A stretch of DNA of 64,000 nucleotides from Ramlibacter tataouinensis (GTDB taxonomy: Bacteria > Pseudomonadota > Gammaproteobacteria > Burkholderiales > Burkholderiaceae_C), in NCBI RefSeq assembly GCF_001580455.1, contig NZ_CP010951.1:1922001-1986000 (forward strand), written 5' to 3'. Within the stretch, counting starts at the first letter, position 1, and each line of letters starts with the position of its first letter. The notes beneath the pieces are model-generated. The model made no database searches. It was not told the DNA's origin and was given only the letters and a program-made list of their open reading frames with translations. This document shows, piece after piece, positions 49,264-57,706 of this stretch. Position numbers and translations under genes: made by a program.

Positions 49264-52200
49264 CTAGGCGGCCAGGCGCTCGGCGCCGCCGGGCCAGCGC
49301 TGCATGAGCGAGGCCCAGCGCGTGCGCGCGGCCGCCAAGTTGCGCTCCTTGACGTGGCCGAAGCCCTTGATCTGCTCGGGAATCCGGGCGATCTCCAGCG
49401 CGAGCTCGTGGTTGGCCGGCGTCAGCCCGGCCAGCAGCTGCTCGATGCTGGCGCGGTACTCGCCGATCAGCGCGCGCTCGGTGCGGCGCTCATGCGTGCG
49501 CCCGAAGACGTCCAGCGCCGTCCCGCGCAGTCCCTTCAGCCGGGCCAGCAGCCGCATGGCGCCCAGCGTGGCCGGGCCGAACTTGCGCTTGACCAGTTCG
49601 CCCTTGTCGTTGCGGCGGGCCAGCAGCGGCGGCGCGAGGTGGAAGTGGATCTTGTAGTCGCCTTCGAACTGGCTGGCGACCTTGTCCTCGAAACCGGCCT
49701 GCGTGTACAGGCGGGCCACCTCGTACTCGTCCTTGTAGGCCATCAGCTTGAACAGGTAGCGCGCCACCGACTCGGCCAGCGCCGTGCGGCCCAGCGGCGC
49801 CTCGGCCTGGCGCACTTTCTCGACGAACTCGCGGTAGGCGCCGGCATAGGCCGCATCCTGGTAGCCGGTGAGGAATTCGGCGCGGCGCTCGACCAGCGCC
49901 GGCAGCGCCTCGCGCCGCTGCAGCTCGATCACCTGGGCCGGCGCGATCCGCCGCTGCAGCGCGGGCCAGTCGTGGGCGGCGCGGCGGCCCCACTCGAACG
50001 CGGCCTTGTTGCGGTCCACGGCCACGCCATTGAGCTCGATGGCGCGCATCAGCGATTCATGGCCCAGGGGGATCCAGCCCTTCTGCCAGGCAAAGCCCAG
50101 CATCATCGGGTTGGTGTAGATGCTGTCGCCCATCAGCCGGGTGGCGGTGCGGTCGGCGTCGAAAGCCGCCAGCGCTTCGCCGCCGACCGCCTTGGCCAGC
50201 TCGCCGGCACAGGCCTCGCCCGGGTCGGCCCAGTTGGCGTTCTTCACAAACGCCGCCGTCGGCGTGTTGTGCCCGTTCAGCGCCACGCGGGTGCGGCCCG
50301 GGCGCATGCGCAGCACGGTTTCCTTGCCGGCGGTGACGATCGGGTCGCAGCCGATCACCAGGTCGGCCCCGGCCATGCCCACGCGGGTGGTGACGATGTC
50401 TTCGGCGCGATCGGCGATCAGCACATGGCTCCAGGTGGCTCCGCCCTTTTGCGCCAGCCCCGCCGCATCCTGCGTGACCACGCCCTTGCCCTCGATGTGC
50501 GCGGCCATGCCGAGCAGCTGGCCGATCGTGATCACGCCGGTGCCGCCCACGCCCGCCACGACGATGCCGTAGGCGCCTTGCATTTCAGGAATCCGCGGCT
50601 CGGGCAGCGTGCCGAACTCCTCGGAAGACACCGGCGCCTGCGCCTGTGACTTCCGCAGCTGCCCGCCCTCGACCGTGACGAAGCTCGGACAGAAGCCCTT
50701 GAGGCAGCTCACGTCCTTGTTGCAGCTGCTCTGGTTGATGGTGCGCTTGCGGCCGAACTCGGTTTCCAGCGGCTCCACCGACAGGCAGTTGCTCTGCACG
50801 CCGCAGTCGCCGCAGCCTTCGCACACCAGCTCGTTGATCACCACCCGCACAGCGGGGTCCACCAGGGTACCGCGCTTGCGCCGGCGGCGCTTTTCGGTGG
50901 CGCAGGTCTGGTCGTAGATGATGGCGGTGGTGCCTTCGATCTCGCGGAACTCGCGCTGGATGCGATCGAGCTCGTCGCGGGGGTGCACCGGCACCCCCGG
51001 CGGCAGCGCCGCGCCCGCGTACTTCTCCGGCTGGTCGGTCACGACCACGATGCGGGCCGCGCCCTCGGCGGCCAGGCTGTGCGCGATCTGCAGCACCGAG
51101 TGGCCCTCGGGGCGCTCGCCGACCTGCTGGCCGCCGGTCATCGCCACCGCGTCGTTGTACAGGATCTTGTAGGTGATGTTCACCCCGGCGGCGATCGACT
51201 GGCGGATCGCCAGCAGGCCGCTGTGGAAGTAGGTGCCGTCGCCGAGGTTGGCGAACACATGCTTTTCGGTGGTGAAGGGCTGCTGGCCGACCCAGGGCAC
51301 GCCTTCGCCGCCCATCTGGGTGAAGCCGATGGTGGCGCGGTCCATCCAGGTGGCCATGAAGTGGCAGCCGATGCCGGCCATGGCGCGCGAGCCTTCCGGC
51401 ACCACCGTGGACGTGTTGTGCGGGCAGCCCGAGCAGAACCAGGGCATGCGGTCGGCCTTGACCTCCAGCGTCTGCATGGCGCGCTCCTTGGCCTGCAGGA
51501 TCGCCAGCTGCGCGTCCATGCGCGCCGCGGTATCGCTGTCCACGCCCAGCTTCTTCAGGCGCTGGGCGATCGCGCGGGCGATCAGCGCCGGCGACAGGTC
51601 GGCATTGGCGCGCAGCAGCGTGTTGGCGCTGGGGTTCGGCTGCGACCACTCGCCGCCCGACACGTCGCCCGGCGCTTCGTTGAACTTGCCCACCACGTTG
51701 GGGCGCACGTCGGGCCGCCAGTTGTAGAGCTCTTCCTTCAGCTGGTACTCGATCACCTGGCGCTTTTCCTCGACCACCAGGATCTCGCGGAGGCCAGTGG
51801 CGAATTCGCGCGTGCCCTGCGCCTCCAGCGGCCACACGACGCCGACCTTGTGCAGGCGGATGCCCAGACGCCGGCAGTCGGCCTCGTCCAGGCCGAGGTC
51901 CAGCAGCGCCTGGCGCGTGTCGTTGTAGGCCTTGCCGCTGGCGATGATGCCGAAGCGGTCCTGCGGGCCTTCGATCACGTTGTAGTTCAGGCGGTTGGCG
52001 CGCACGTACGCCAGCGCCGCATACCACTTGTGGTCGTACAAACGGGCTTCCTGCTCCAGCGCGGTGTCGGGCCAGCGGATGTGCAGGCCGCCGGGCGGCA
52101 TGACGAAGTCCTCGGGGATGCGCACCTGCACCCGCTCGGGGTCGATCACCGCGGTGGCGCCGGACTCGACGATCTCCTGGATCGTCTTCATGCTCGCCCA

Positions 52201-52821
52201 CAGGCCGGCATAGCGGCTCATCGCGAAGGCGTGCAGGCCCAGGTCGAGGATCTCCTGCACGCTGGCCGGGAAGAACACCGGCAGCCCGCAGGCCTTGAAG
52301 ATGTGGTCGCTCTGGTGGGCGGCGGTGGAGCTCTTGGCCACGTGGTCGTCGCCGGCCACCGCGATCACGCCGCCCCAGGGCGTGGTGCCCGCCAGGTTGG
52401 CGTGCTTGAAGACGTCCGAGGTCCGGTCCACGCCGGGCCCCTTGCCATACCAGATGCCGAACACGCCGTCGAACTTGTGGCTGGCGGCCGGCGTGAAGCC
52501 GAGCTGCTGCGTGCCCCAGATCGCGGTGGCGGCCAGTTCCTCGTTGACGCCCGGCTGGAACACGATGTTCTGCGCCTTCAGGAACTTCTGCGCCTTCCAC
52601 AGCGCCTGGTCGTAGCCGCCCAGCGGCGAGCCGCGGTAGCCGCTGATGAAACCGGCCGTGTTCCTGCCCTGCAGGGCGTCGCGCTGGCGCTGCAGCATCG
52701 GCAGCTTCACCAGCGCCTGCACGCCGCTCATGAAGGCGCGCCCCTGGTCGAGCGAATACTTGTCGTCCAGCGTGACCGTTTCGAGCGCCTTGCGGATGTG
52801 TTCGGGGAGCGGTGCGTTCAT
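49264..52821 (-). CDS. Indolepyruvate ferredoxin oxidoreductase, fused subunits
   Basis: 1185 residues. It oxidatively decarboxylates aryl-2-oxo acids (indolepyruvate, phenylpyruvate) to the acyl-CoA, in breakdown of aromatic amino acids. Order: pyrimidine/core domain (about 20-370), TPP-binding domain with the GDGTYFHSG...N signature (about 450-640), a cysteine-rich Fe-S part (CEGCGDCGVQSNC, SSCNKDVSCLKGFC, about 650-720) and the gamma domain (VAGVGGTGVITIGQLLG, about 760-950), then a C-terminal region of unknown role. This is the long single-chain form of beta-proteobacteria. Divergent from an Lrp-type regulator. Confidence 0.88.
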   Translation of the reverse strand: MNAPLPEHIRKALETVTLDDKYSLDQGRAFMSGVQALVKLPMLQRQRDALQGRNTAGFISGYRGSPLGGYDQALWKAQKFLKAQNIVFQPGVNEELAATAIWGTQQLGFTPAASHKFDGVFGIWYGKGPGVDRTSDVFKHANLAGTTPWGGVIAVAGDDHVAKSSTAAHQSDHIFKACGLPVFFPASVQEILDLGLHAFAMSRYAGLWASMKTIQEIVESGATAVIDPERVQVRIPEDFVMPPGGLHIRWPDTALEQEARLYDHKWYAALAYVRANRLNYNVIEGPQDRFGIIASGKAYNDTRQALLDLGLDEADCRRLGIRLHKVGVVWPLEAQGTREFATGLREILVVEEKRQVIEYQLKEELYNWRPDVRPNVVGKFNEAPGDVSGGEWSQPNPSANTLLRANADLSPALIARAIAQRLKKLGVDSDTAARMDAQLAILQAKERAMQTLEVKADRMPWFCSGCPHNTSTVVPEGSRAMAGIGCHFMATWMDRATIGFTQMGGEGVPWVGQQPFTTEKHVFANLGDGTYFHSGLLAIRQSIAAGVNITYKILYNDAVAMTGGQQVGERPEGHSVLQIAHSLAAEGAARIVVVTDQPEKYAGAALPPGVPVHPRDELDRIQREFREIEGTTAIIYDQTCATEKRRRRKRGTLVDPAVRVVINELVCEGCGDCGVQSNCLSVEPLETEFGRKRTINQSSCNKDVSCLKGFCPSFVTVEGGQLRKSQAQAPVSSEEFGTLPEPRIPEMQGAYGIVVAGVGGTGVITIGQLLGMAAHIEGKGVVTQDAAGLAQKGGATWSHVLIADRAEDIVTTRVGMAGADLVIGCDPIVTAGKETVLRMRPGRTRVALNGHNTPTAAFVKNANWADPGEACAGELAKAVGGEALAAFDADRTATRLMGDSIYTNPMMLGFAWQKGWIPLGHESLMRAIELNGVAVDRNKAAFEWGRRAAHDWPALQRRIAPAQVIELQRREALPALVERRAEFLTGYQDAAYAGAYREFVEKVRQAEAPLGRTALAESVARYLFKLMAYKDEYEVARLYTQAGFEDKVASQFEGDYKIHFHLAPPLLARRNDKGELVKRKFGPATLGAMRLLARLKGLRGTALDVFGRTHERRTERALIGEYRASIEQLLAGLTPANHELALEIARIPEQIKGFGHVKERNLAAARTRWASLMQRWPGGAERLAA

Positions 52822-52876
52822 GTCCTGATTTGTCTCCTGCGGTCGGCACAGTGTAGGCCGGGGCGTGAGATATGTC

Positions 52877-52924
52877 TTTGCGTTCTTTGCCGCAAACAGG
52901 CTAGGATGAGAAAGATCCTTTCTC
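52877..52924. promoter_or_regulatory. Two dyads in the divergent ior-lrp promoter region
   Basis: Two inverted repeats lie 28 bp apart centre to centre: TTTGCG-N8-CGCAAA (52877-52896) and GAGAAAG-ATC-CTTTCTC (52908-52924). They sit between the divergent starts at 52821 and 52938 and are candidate operators for the adjacent Lrp/AsnC regulator. A weak minus-strand promoter (TTGCGG, 17 bp, TATCTC) overlaps the first dyad. Confidence 0.45.
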
Positions 52925-52937
52925 TAAACTGGCATTC

Positions 52938-53438
52938 ATGGAAACACTCGATAAGTTCGACGTGGCGATCCTCAAGGAGCTGCAGGCCGACGCGCGCCTC
53001 ACCAACGCCGAGCTGGCGCAGCGCGTGGGCCTGTCGGCTGCGCCCTGCTGGCGGCGCGTGCGGGCGCTGGAGGAGGCCGGCTTCATCAAGGGCTACCACG
53101 CCGAGATCGACCGCCACCGGATCGGCCTGGGCGTGCTGGCTTTCGTGCGGGTGGATGCCGAGCGCGTCAGCGGCGAGCGCACGCGCGAGATGGAAGACGC
53201 GATCCGCAAGGTGCCCGAGATCGTGTCCTGCCACTACATCAGCGGCACCGGCACCTTCGAGCTGCAGGTCGTGGCGCAGGACCTGGAAACGTTCTCGCAG
53301 TTCGCGCGCAAGGTGCTGCTCAACCTGCCCAACGTGAAGGAGCTGCACACCAGCTTCTCGCTCGGACAGGTCAAGGCGAGCAGTTCGCTGCCGCTCGGAC
53401 ACCTGAAGACTACTTCGGCCAAAGCACCCAGAGCCTGA
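52938..53438 (+). CDS. Lrp/AsnC family transcriptional regulator
   Basis: 166 residues. N-terminal helix-turn-helix (about 5-60: LDKFDVAILKELQADARLTNAELAQRVGLS) and a C-terminal RAM/ActD effector domain (about 70-150: GVLAFVRVDAE, VSCHYISGTGTFELQVVAQDL). By position it likely controls the divergent indolepyruvate oxidoreductase gene in response to an amino acid. Its last 29 bp overlap the convergent mltA gene, and its tail (residues 150-166) is longer than usual. Confidence 0.9.
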   Translation: METLDKFDVAILKELQADARLTNAELAQRVGLSAAPCWRRVRALEEAGFIKGYHAEIDRHRIGLGVLAFVRVDAERVSGERTREMEDAIRKVPEIVSCHYISGTGTFELQVVAQDLETFSQFARKVLLNLPNVKELHTSFSLGQVKASSSLPLGHLKTTSAKAPRA

Positions 53439-54537
53439 GCGGCTGCTTCAGCCGGCCGGCCAGTTCGCCGGCCTCGGCGCCCCAGCCGGTGAAGTAGTCG
53501 GCGCGCAGCGCGCCCACGATCGCGCTGCCGGTGTCCTGCGCCAGCACCAGCCTTTGCAGTTTCGCCAGCGGCCCGGGCGAGGCCAGCCACACCGGGGTGC
53601 CGTAGGGGATGCTGTCCTTGTCGACGGCGATCGAGCGGCCCGGGGTGAGCGCCACGCCCTGGGCGCCGCGTGGGCCGAAGCCGGCGTCGAGCTCGGACAG
53701 CGGCTCCTCGCGGAAGAACACCACGCGCGGATTGCTCCACAGCATCTCGTTCACCCGCTGCGGGTTCTGCGCCGCCCAGGCCTTGATGCCGGGCCAGGAG
53801 GCGTCGCGGATCGCGCCCTGCTGCAGCAGCCAGGCGCCGATGCTGCGATAGGGCTGCTCGTTGCTGCCGGCGAAGGCCAGGCGCACCATCCGCTGGCTGC
53901 CGTCGGCTTCCGTGATGCGCACGCGGCCCGACCCCTGGATCTGCACCACCAGAGCATCGAGCGGGTCGGCCAGCCAGGCGATCTCGCGCCCGCGCAGGGC
54001 CTCGCGCGCCGGCCCCGGCGTGTCGATCTCCTGCCGCGTGTACCAGGGGCGGCGCGAGGCCAGGCCCGCGGGCGGCCGGTACAGGGCGACGGTGTGGCGC
54101 GCCGTCGGCTGGCGCGACGCTTCCAGCAGCGGCTCGTAGTAGCCGGTCAGCAGCCCCTCGGCGCCCGCCTGCAGCGGCTCGACGCGGTAGGGCTGCAGCC
54201 GCTGCGTCATCCAGGCGCGCTGCTCCTCGGGGGTGGCGATCGACAGCTGCCGCACCTGCGGGCACAGCGCGGCGAAGGCGGCCGGCGGCCGCTCGCAGCT
54301 CTTGACCCAGGCATTCCAGGCTTCGTGCATCGCGTCCTCGCCGAAGCCGGGCAGCTCCGACCAGGGCACCGGCTGCCAGCGGCTCTTGGCCTGCTGGAGC
54401 GGCGGTGGCCAGGGCGCACCGGCGGGCGCGGGGTTCAGCGGCGCGGGCGGCGCGGCCTCATCGGGCGGCGGCAGCGGCGCCGTGGCGCACGCGGCCAGCA
54501 TTCCTAGAATCGCAGCCAACACCGGAAACCTTCTCAT
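53410..54537 (-). CDS. mltA: Membrane-bound lytic murein transglycosylase A
   Basis: 375 residues. Lipoprotein signal with LAACA, then a Pro-rich linker (about 20-50). The MltA domain contains GLLTGYYEPLLEAS and QIQGSGRV, and the C-terminal 3D domain carries the catalytic Asp in LAQDTGSAIVG. It cleaves MurNAc-GlcNAc bonds with formation of 1,6-anhydro ends at the outer membrane. Its ATG overlaps, on the opposite strand, the ATG of a 41-residue membrane protein (shared bases CATG). Confidence 0.93.
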   Translation of the reverse strand: MRRFPVLAAILGMLAACATAPLPPPDEAAPPAPLNPAPAGAPWPPPLQQAKSRWQPVPWSELPGFGEDAMHEAWNAWVKSCERPPAAFAALCPQVRQLSIATPEEQRAWMTQRLQPYRVEPLQAGAEGLLTGYYEPLLEASRQPTARHTVALYRPPAGLASRRPWYTRQEIDTPGPAREALRGREIAWLADPLDALVVQIQGSGRVRITEADGSQRMVRLAFAGSNEQPYRSIGAWLLQQGAIRDASWPGIKAWAAQNPQRVNEMLWSNPRVVFFREEPLSELDAGFGPRGAQGVALTPGRSIAVDKDSIPYGTPVWLASPGPLAKLQRLVLAQDTGSAIVGALRADYFTGWGAEAGELAGRLKQPLRLWVLWPK

Positions 54538-54661
54538 GCTGCTGATTCTGCTCGAAGCCCTGCTCGCGCTTGCCGTGCTCGTGTTCATCGTCTGGTGGAC
54601 CATGTTCGCGGGCCGCCCCAAGGGCGAACCGGCGCGCGAGGACGAAGAGCAGGACAAGTAG
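54536..54661 (+). CDS. 41-residue single-pass membrane protein
   Basis: An in-frame small ORF: ATG at 54536, hydrophobic helix about residues 2-24 (LLEALLALAVLVFIVWWTM), then a charged tail ending in GEPAREDEEQDK. Codon use resembles the neighbours and the hydrophobic-charged layout is typical of small membrane proteins, but I cannot name a family. Its start overlaps the mltA start on the other strand, so each gene's leader lies inside the other. No clear Shine-Dalgarno. Confidence 0.5.
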   Translation: MLLILLEALLALAVLVFIVWWTMFAGRPKGEPAREDEEQDK

Positions 54662-54673
54662 CGCGGCGCCGCA

Positions 54674-54842
54674 CTAGGAGTCTGGGCGGTAGAAGGCTTC
54701 GAGCCAAAACTGCCGAAAACCGAGGAGCGTTTGGTGATACGGACAAGCCAATAGCCGTAGCTATTGGCGCAGGCCGGAGCGGCAAACGATACCGGTTTCT
54801 CGGCGGTTTTGGCCGAAGTCGTTCTGCCGCCCAAACTCCTAG
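54674..54842. repeat. 169-bp imperfect palindrome with CTAGGAGT ends
   Basis: Two 60-bp arms (54674-54733 and 54783-54842) are inverted near-copies. They begin and end with CTAGGAGT/ACTCCTAG and share TGGGCGG, AGAA, CTTCG, CCAAAAC, GCCGA, AACC and CGTTTG. The 49-bp centre holds a second perfect stem, GCCAATAGC-CGTA-GCTATTGGC (54747-54768). The right end contains the TAG stop of the response-regulator gene. It contains no transposase; it looks like a MITE or palindromic-unit insertion and may end transcription from both sides. Confidence 0.85.
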
Positions 54843-55465
54843 GCGGCACGCAGCAGGTTGGCGAGTTCCACCGCCGATTTCACTTCCATCTTGTCGAACA
54901 CGCGGGCCCGGTGGACTTCCACGGTGCGCACGCTAATGTCGAGCTGGTCGGCGATCAGCTTGTTGGGCAGGCCCTCGATCACCAGGCGCATCACGTCGCG
55001 CTCGCGCTCGGTCAACTCCGCCAGCCGCGCCCTCAGGCGCTCCTGGCCGCGCCGGGCGTCCAGCACCTCGCGCGAGCGCTGCAGGGCCTGCTCGATCCGG
55101 TCCACCAGCGCGTTGTCCGAGAACGGCTTCTCGCAGAAATCGAAGGCGCCGCGCTTGACCATGTCGACCGCGGTGGGCACGTCGGCATGTCCGGTCAGGA
55201 AGATCACCGGCATGGCATCGGCCAGGCCGCGGGCCGCAATCTTCTCGAACAGGGCCAGCCCGCTCATGCCCGGCATGCGCACGTCCAGCAGCAGGCAGCA
55301 GGGCTGCGACAGCGCGTAGCCGGCATCGAGCATGGCCTCGAATTCCTCGGCCGCCGCATAGGCTTCGCTGAGCAGGCGGCGCGAACGAAGCAGCCAGGCG
55401 AGGGCCTCGCGGACGCTGTCATCGTCGTCGACGATGAACACGATGGCTTGCGGAGTCGGCTGCAT
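54839..55465 (-). CDS. FixJ/DctR-type response regulator
   Basis: 208 residues. Receiver domain (about 5-125) with the acidic pair DDDD, phospho-acceptor Asp in LLLDVRMPG, T in FLTGH and K in CEKPF. A LuxR-type helix-turn-helix follows (about 145-205: LTERERDVMRLVIEGLPNKLIADQLDISVRTVEVHRARV). The partner kinase gene ends one base before this start. Resembles DctR/FixJ regulators of C4-dicarboxylate uptake; no transporter gene is in the window. The TAG stop lies inside the palindromic element. Confidence 0.88.
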   Translation of the reverse strand: MQPTPQAIVFIVDDDDSVREALAWLLRSRRLLSEAYAAAEEFEAMLDAGYALSQPCCLLLDVRMPGMSGLALFEKIAARGLADAMPVIFLTGHADVPTAVDMVKRGAFDFCEKPFSDNALVDRIEQALQRSREVLDARRGQERLRARLAELTERERDVMRLVIEGLPNKLIADQLDISVRTVEVHRARVFDKMEVKSAVELANLLRAA

Positions 55466-55466
55466 G

Positions 55467-57521
55467 TCAGGGGGGGGCGGCCGCCGGCCCGTGCGAGCCG
55501 GCCGGCAAGGTGAACCGGAAGATCGTACCGCGCCCCTGGTTGGGCTCGAACACGAGGAATCCCCCATGCTGCTCCACCACCGTGCGGCACAGCGACAGGC
55601 CCAGGCCCATGCCCTCGCTCTTGGTGGTGAAGAAAGGCGTGAACAGCTGCCGCTTGACCTCCTCCGAGATGCCCGGCCCGACGTCGGCCACCGAGAACTC
55701 CAGCCAGGACGCGGAGCCGTCGGCCCGCCTGACCTCGATGGTCAGCGAAGGGTGGGCCACGCCGGCCTGGTCCATCGCCTGCATCGCATTGCGCGCCAGG
55801 TTCAGCAGCACCTGTTCGACCATGGTGCGGTCGCACAGCACCGGCGGCAGGCCGAATCCCAGCCGCACGTCCACGCGCACCCCGAGCTTGCGCGCCTGCA
55901 GCGCCACCAGCGGCATGATGGCGTCGATCAGCAGCTGCGGCGACACCGCCTCGCGCTCCTTGTCGCGCCGGCGCACGAAGTCGTGCACGCTCTTGATCAC
56001 CTTGCCGGCGCGCTCGGCCTGCTGCGCAATGCGGCGCATCGCGGTCTCGATGTCGGCCAGCGGCTCGGACTCGCCGGTGCCGGCCAGCGCCGAGGCCTTC
56101 AGCAGGTTGATGGAGCCGGTGGCGTAGCTGGAAATCGCGGCCAGTGGCTGGTTCAGCTCGTGCGACAGCAGCGAGGCCATCTCGCCCACCGTGGCCAGCC
56201 TGGCGGTCGCCTGCAGGCGCTCCTGGCTCGCGCGCGACAGCTCCTCGACGCGGCGCTGCTCGCTGATGTCGAGGAAGGCGCTCATCCAGCCGGTCTGCAA
56301 GCCCTCGTGGTTGATCAGCGGCGCCTCGAAAATCAGCACCGGGAAGCGCGAGCCGTCCTTGCGCATGAACACCGACTCGTAGCCGTCGCGCGGCGGCTGG
56401 TGGTGGCCCGCCAGCCGGATCTCCTGGCGCTTCTGGTATTCGTCGGCCAACTCGGGCGGCCAGTAGGGCGCCGGCGCGCCGCGGCCCAGCAGCTCCTGCG
56501 GCGTGAAGCCCACCATGGCGCAGAACGCCGGGTTCACGTAGGTCAGGTGGCCCCGCAGGTCGCGCGCCCGCAGGCCGGTCACCAGCGAATCCTCCATCGC
56601 CTTGCGAAAGGCCAGCGCGTCGGCCAGGTCCTGCTCGGCGCGCTGGCGCCGCCGCGTGTCCTTGCCCAGCAGGAACAGCACCCCGAGCAGCGCGATCGAC
56701 ATCGCCGTCACCAGCGCCGTCAGCACGTTCGGGAACAGCTGCGGCGCCCCGCGCCAGCTGTCCATGCGCAGCACGATGGTGTTGCCCGGCAGGTCCAGCA
56801 GCTGCTGCGCGGTGAACACGCGGCTGCCCGGGCGCATCGAACCGTGCAGCGCCAGCCGGGTGCCGTCGGGTTCGGTGAAGGACACGTCCTGGCTGCGGGT
56901 GAGTTGCGGGCCGAGCATGCTGGCCAGGATCTCGCCGAGCGAATAGGTGGCGACCACGTAGCCGGTGAGTTCGCCGGCGGTCACCAGCGGCAGGCACAGC
57001 TCCATGACCTCGATCCCCATGCCGTCGGCCTGCGGCACGAAAAAGCTGCTGGAGTACGCCGGACCGCTCGCGCGCAGCGCGGCCGCGCAGGCCAGCGACA
57101 CGTCGGAGTGCACGCTGGCGCGTCCCAGCCGCTCGAACACCGGCGCGCGGTACGGCGTGTCGGCGGACATCAGGGTCGCCAGCTTGCTGCTGCGCCATTC
57201 GATGCGCACCAGCTCGCGATGCTCGCGCAGCAGGGCCTGCGCCTCCAGCAGCCAGGCGCCGCGGCTCGGGTTGCCCGACTCCAGCGCCTGCAGGCTCTGC
57301 ACGTTGCGCGTCAGGGCGGCGCGGATGTCGGCCACCGCCTCGGCGGTGTCGCGCTCGAGCCGGCTTTGCACCTCGCTGGTTTCGTAGCGCCCGGCCAGCC
57401 AGACCAGCGTGGTGAGCATGCCGGCCACCAGCACGACCAGCAGCGCCCACAGCGACCAGCGCTCATGGGCGGAGCGCCAGCGGCGCCAGGCGGCGACCGC
57501 GCCGCCGGCCAGGCCGCTCAT
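55467..57521 (-). CDS. DctS-like sensor histidine kinase
   Basis: 684 residues from the ATG at 57521. TM1 (about 23-43), a periplasmic sensor region (about 45-260), TM2 (about 264-285), a PAS domain (about 310-420, with HLTYVNPAFCAMVGFTPQELLG), then the kinase core: H454 in LLSHELNQPLAAISSYATG, the N box NLARNAMQAM, DVGPGISEE and GMGLGLSL. The sequence around His454 resembles DctS. An in-frame extension to 57653 runs through the tandem repeat and is rejected, because the last repeat unit provides GGAGG 7 bp before 57521. Partner is the response regulator just downstream. Confidence 0.87.
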   Translation of the reverse strand: MSGLAGGAVAAWRRWRSAHERWSLWALLVVLVAGMLTTLVWLAGRYETSEVQSRLERDTAEAVADIRAALTRNVQSLQALESGNPSRGAWLLEAQALLREHRELVRIEWRSSKLATLMSADTPYRAPVFERLGRASVHSDVSLACAAALRASGPAYSSSFFVPQADGMGIEVMELCLPLVTAGELTGYVVATYSLGEILASMLGPQLTRSQDVSFTEPDGTRLALHGSMRPGSRVFTAQQLLDLPGNTIVLRMDSWRGAPQLFPNVLTALVTAMSIALLGVLFLLGKDTRRRQRAEQDLADALAFRKAMEDSLVTGLRARDLRGHLTYVNPAFCAMVGFTPQELLGRGAPAPYWPPELADEYQKRQEIRLAGHHQPPRDGYESVFMRKDGSRFPVLIFEAPLINHEGLQTGWMSAFLDISEQRRVEELSRASQERLQATARLATVGEMASLLSHELNQPLAAISSYATGSINLLKASALAGTGESEPLADIETAMRRIAQQAERAGKVIKSVHDFVRRRDKEREAVSPQLLIDAIMPLVALQARKLGVRVDVRLGFGLPPVLCDRTMVEQVLLNLARNAMQAMDQAGVAHPSLTIEVRRADGSASWLEFSVADVGPGISEEVKRQLFTPFFTTKSEGMGLGLSLCRTVVEQHGGFLVFEPNQGRGTIFRFTLPAGSHGPAAAPP

Positions 57522-57706
57522 ACGACAACCTCCGTCCTGCGGGCTGCGGTGCCATGAGCCTTCGGAGCGGCCGTGCGGAGCATTCGATAACCTCCGCCCT
57601 TGCGGGCTGCGGTGCTGTGAGCCTTCGGAGCGGCCGTGCGGCTCATTCGACAACCTCCGCCCTTGCGGGCTGCGGTGCTATGAGCCTTCGGAGCGGCCGT
57701 GCGGCT
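57519..57706 (-). repeat. Three tandem 62/63-bp coupling repeats between nit and sensor kinase
   Basis: Three copies of the unit seen at 37304-37427 exactly bridge the nit stop and the kinase start. Two of them are 63 bp through one extra base, so the units are in one frame. A 63-residue ORF (57518-57709) runs from GTG, overlapping the nit stop as GTGA, to a TGA overlapping the kinase ATG as ATGA. It reads as repeats of SRTAAPKAHSTAARKGGG. Each unit carries GGAGGTT 7 bp before the next start codon. Confidence 0.88.

Noticed and set aside
57522..57653. Longer sensor-kinase N-terminus starting at 57653 (MSNEPHGRSEG...)
   Set aside because: The extra residues come only from translating the tandem repeat in another frame. 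The ATG at 57521 has a strong Shine-Dalgarno and a plausible start just before TM1.
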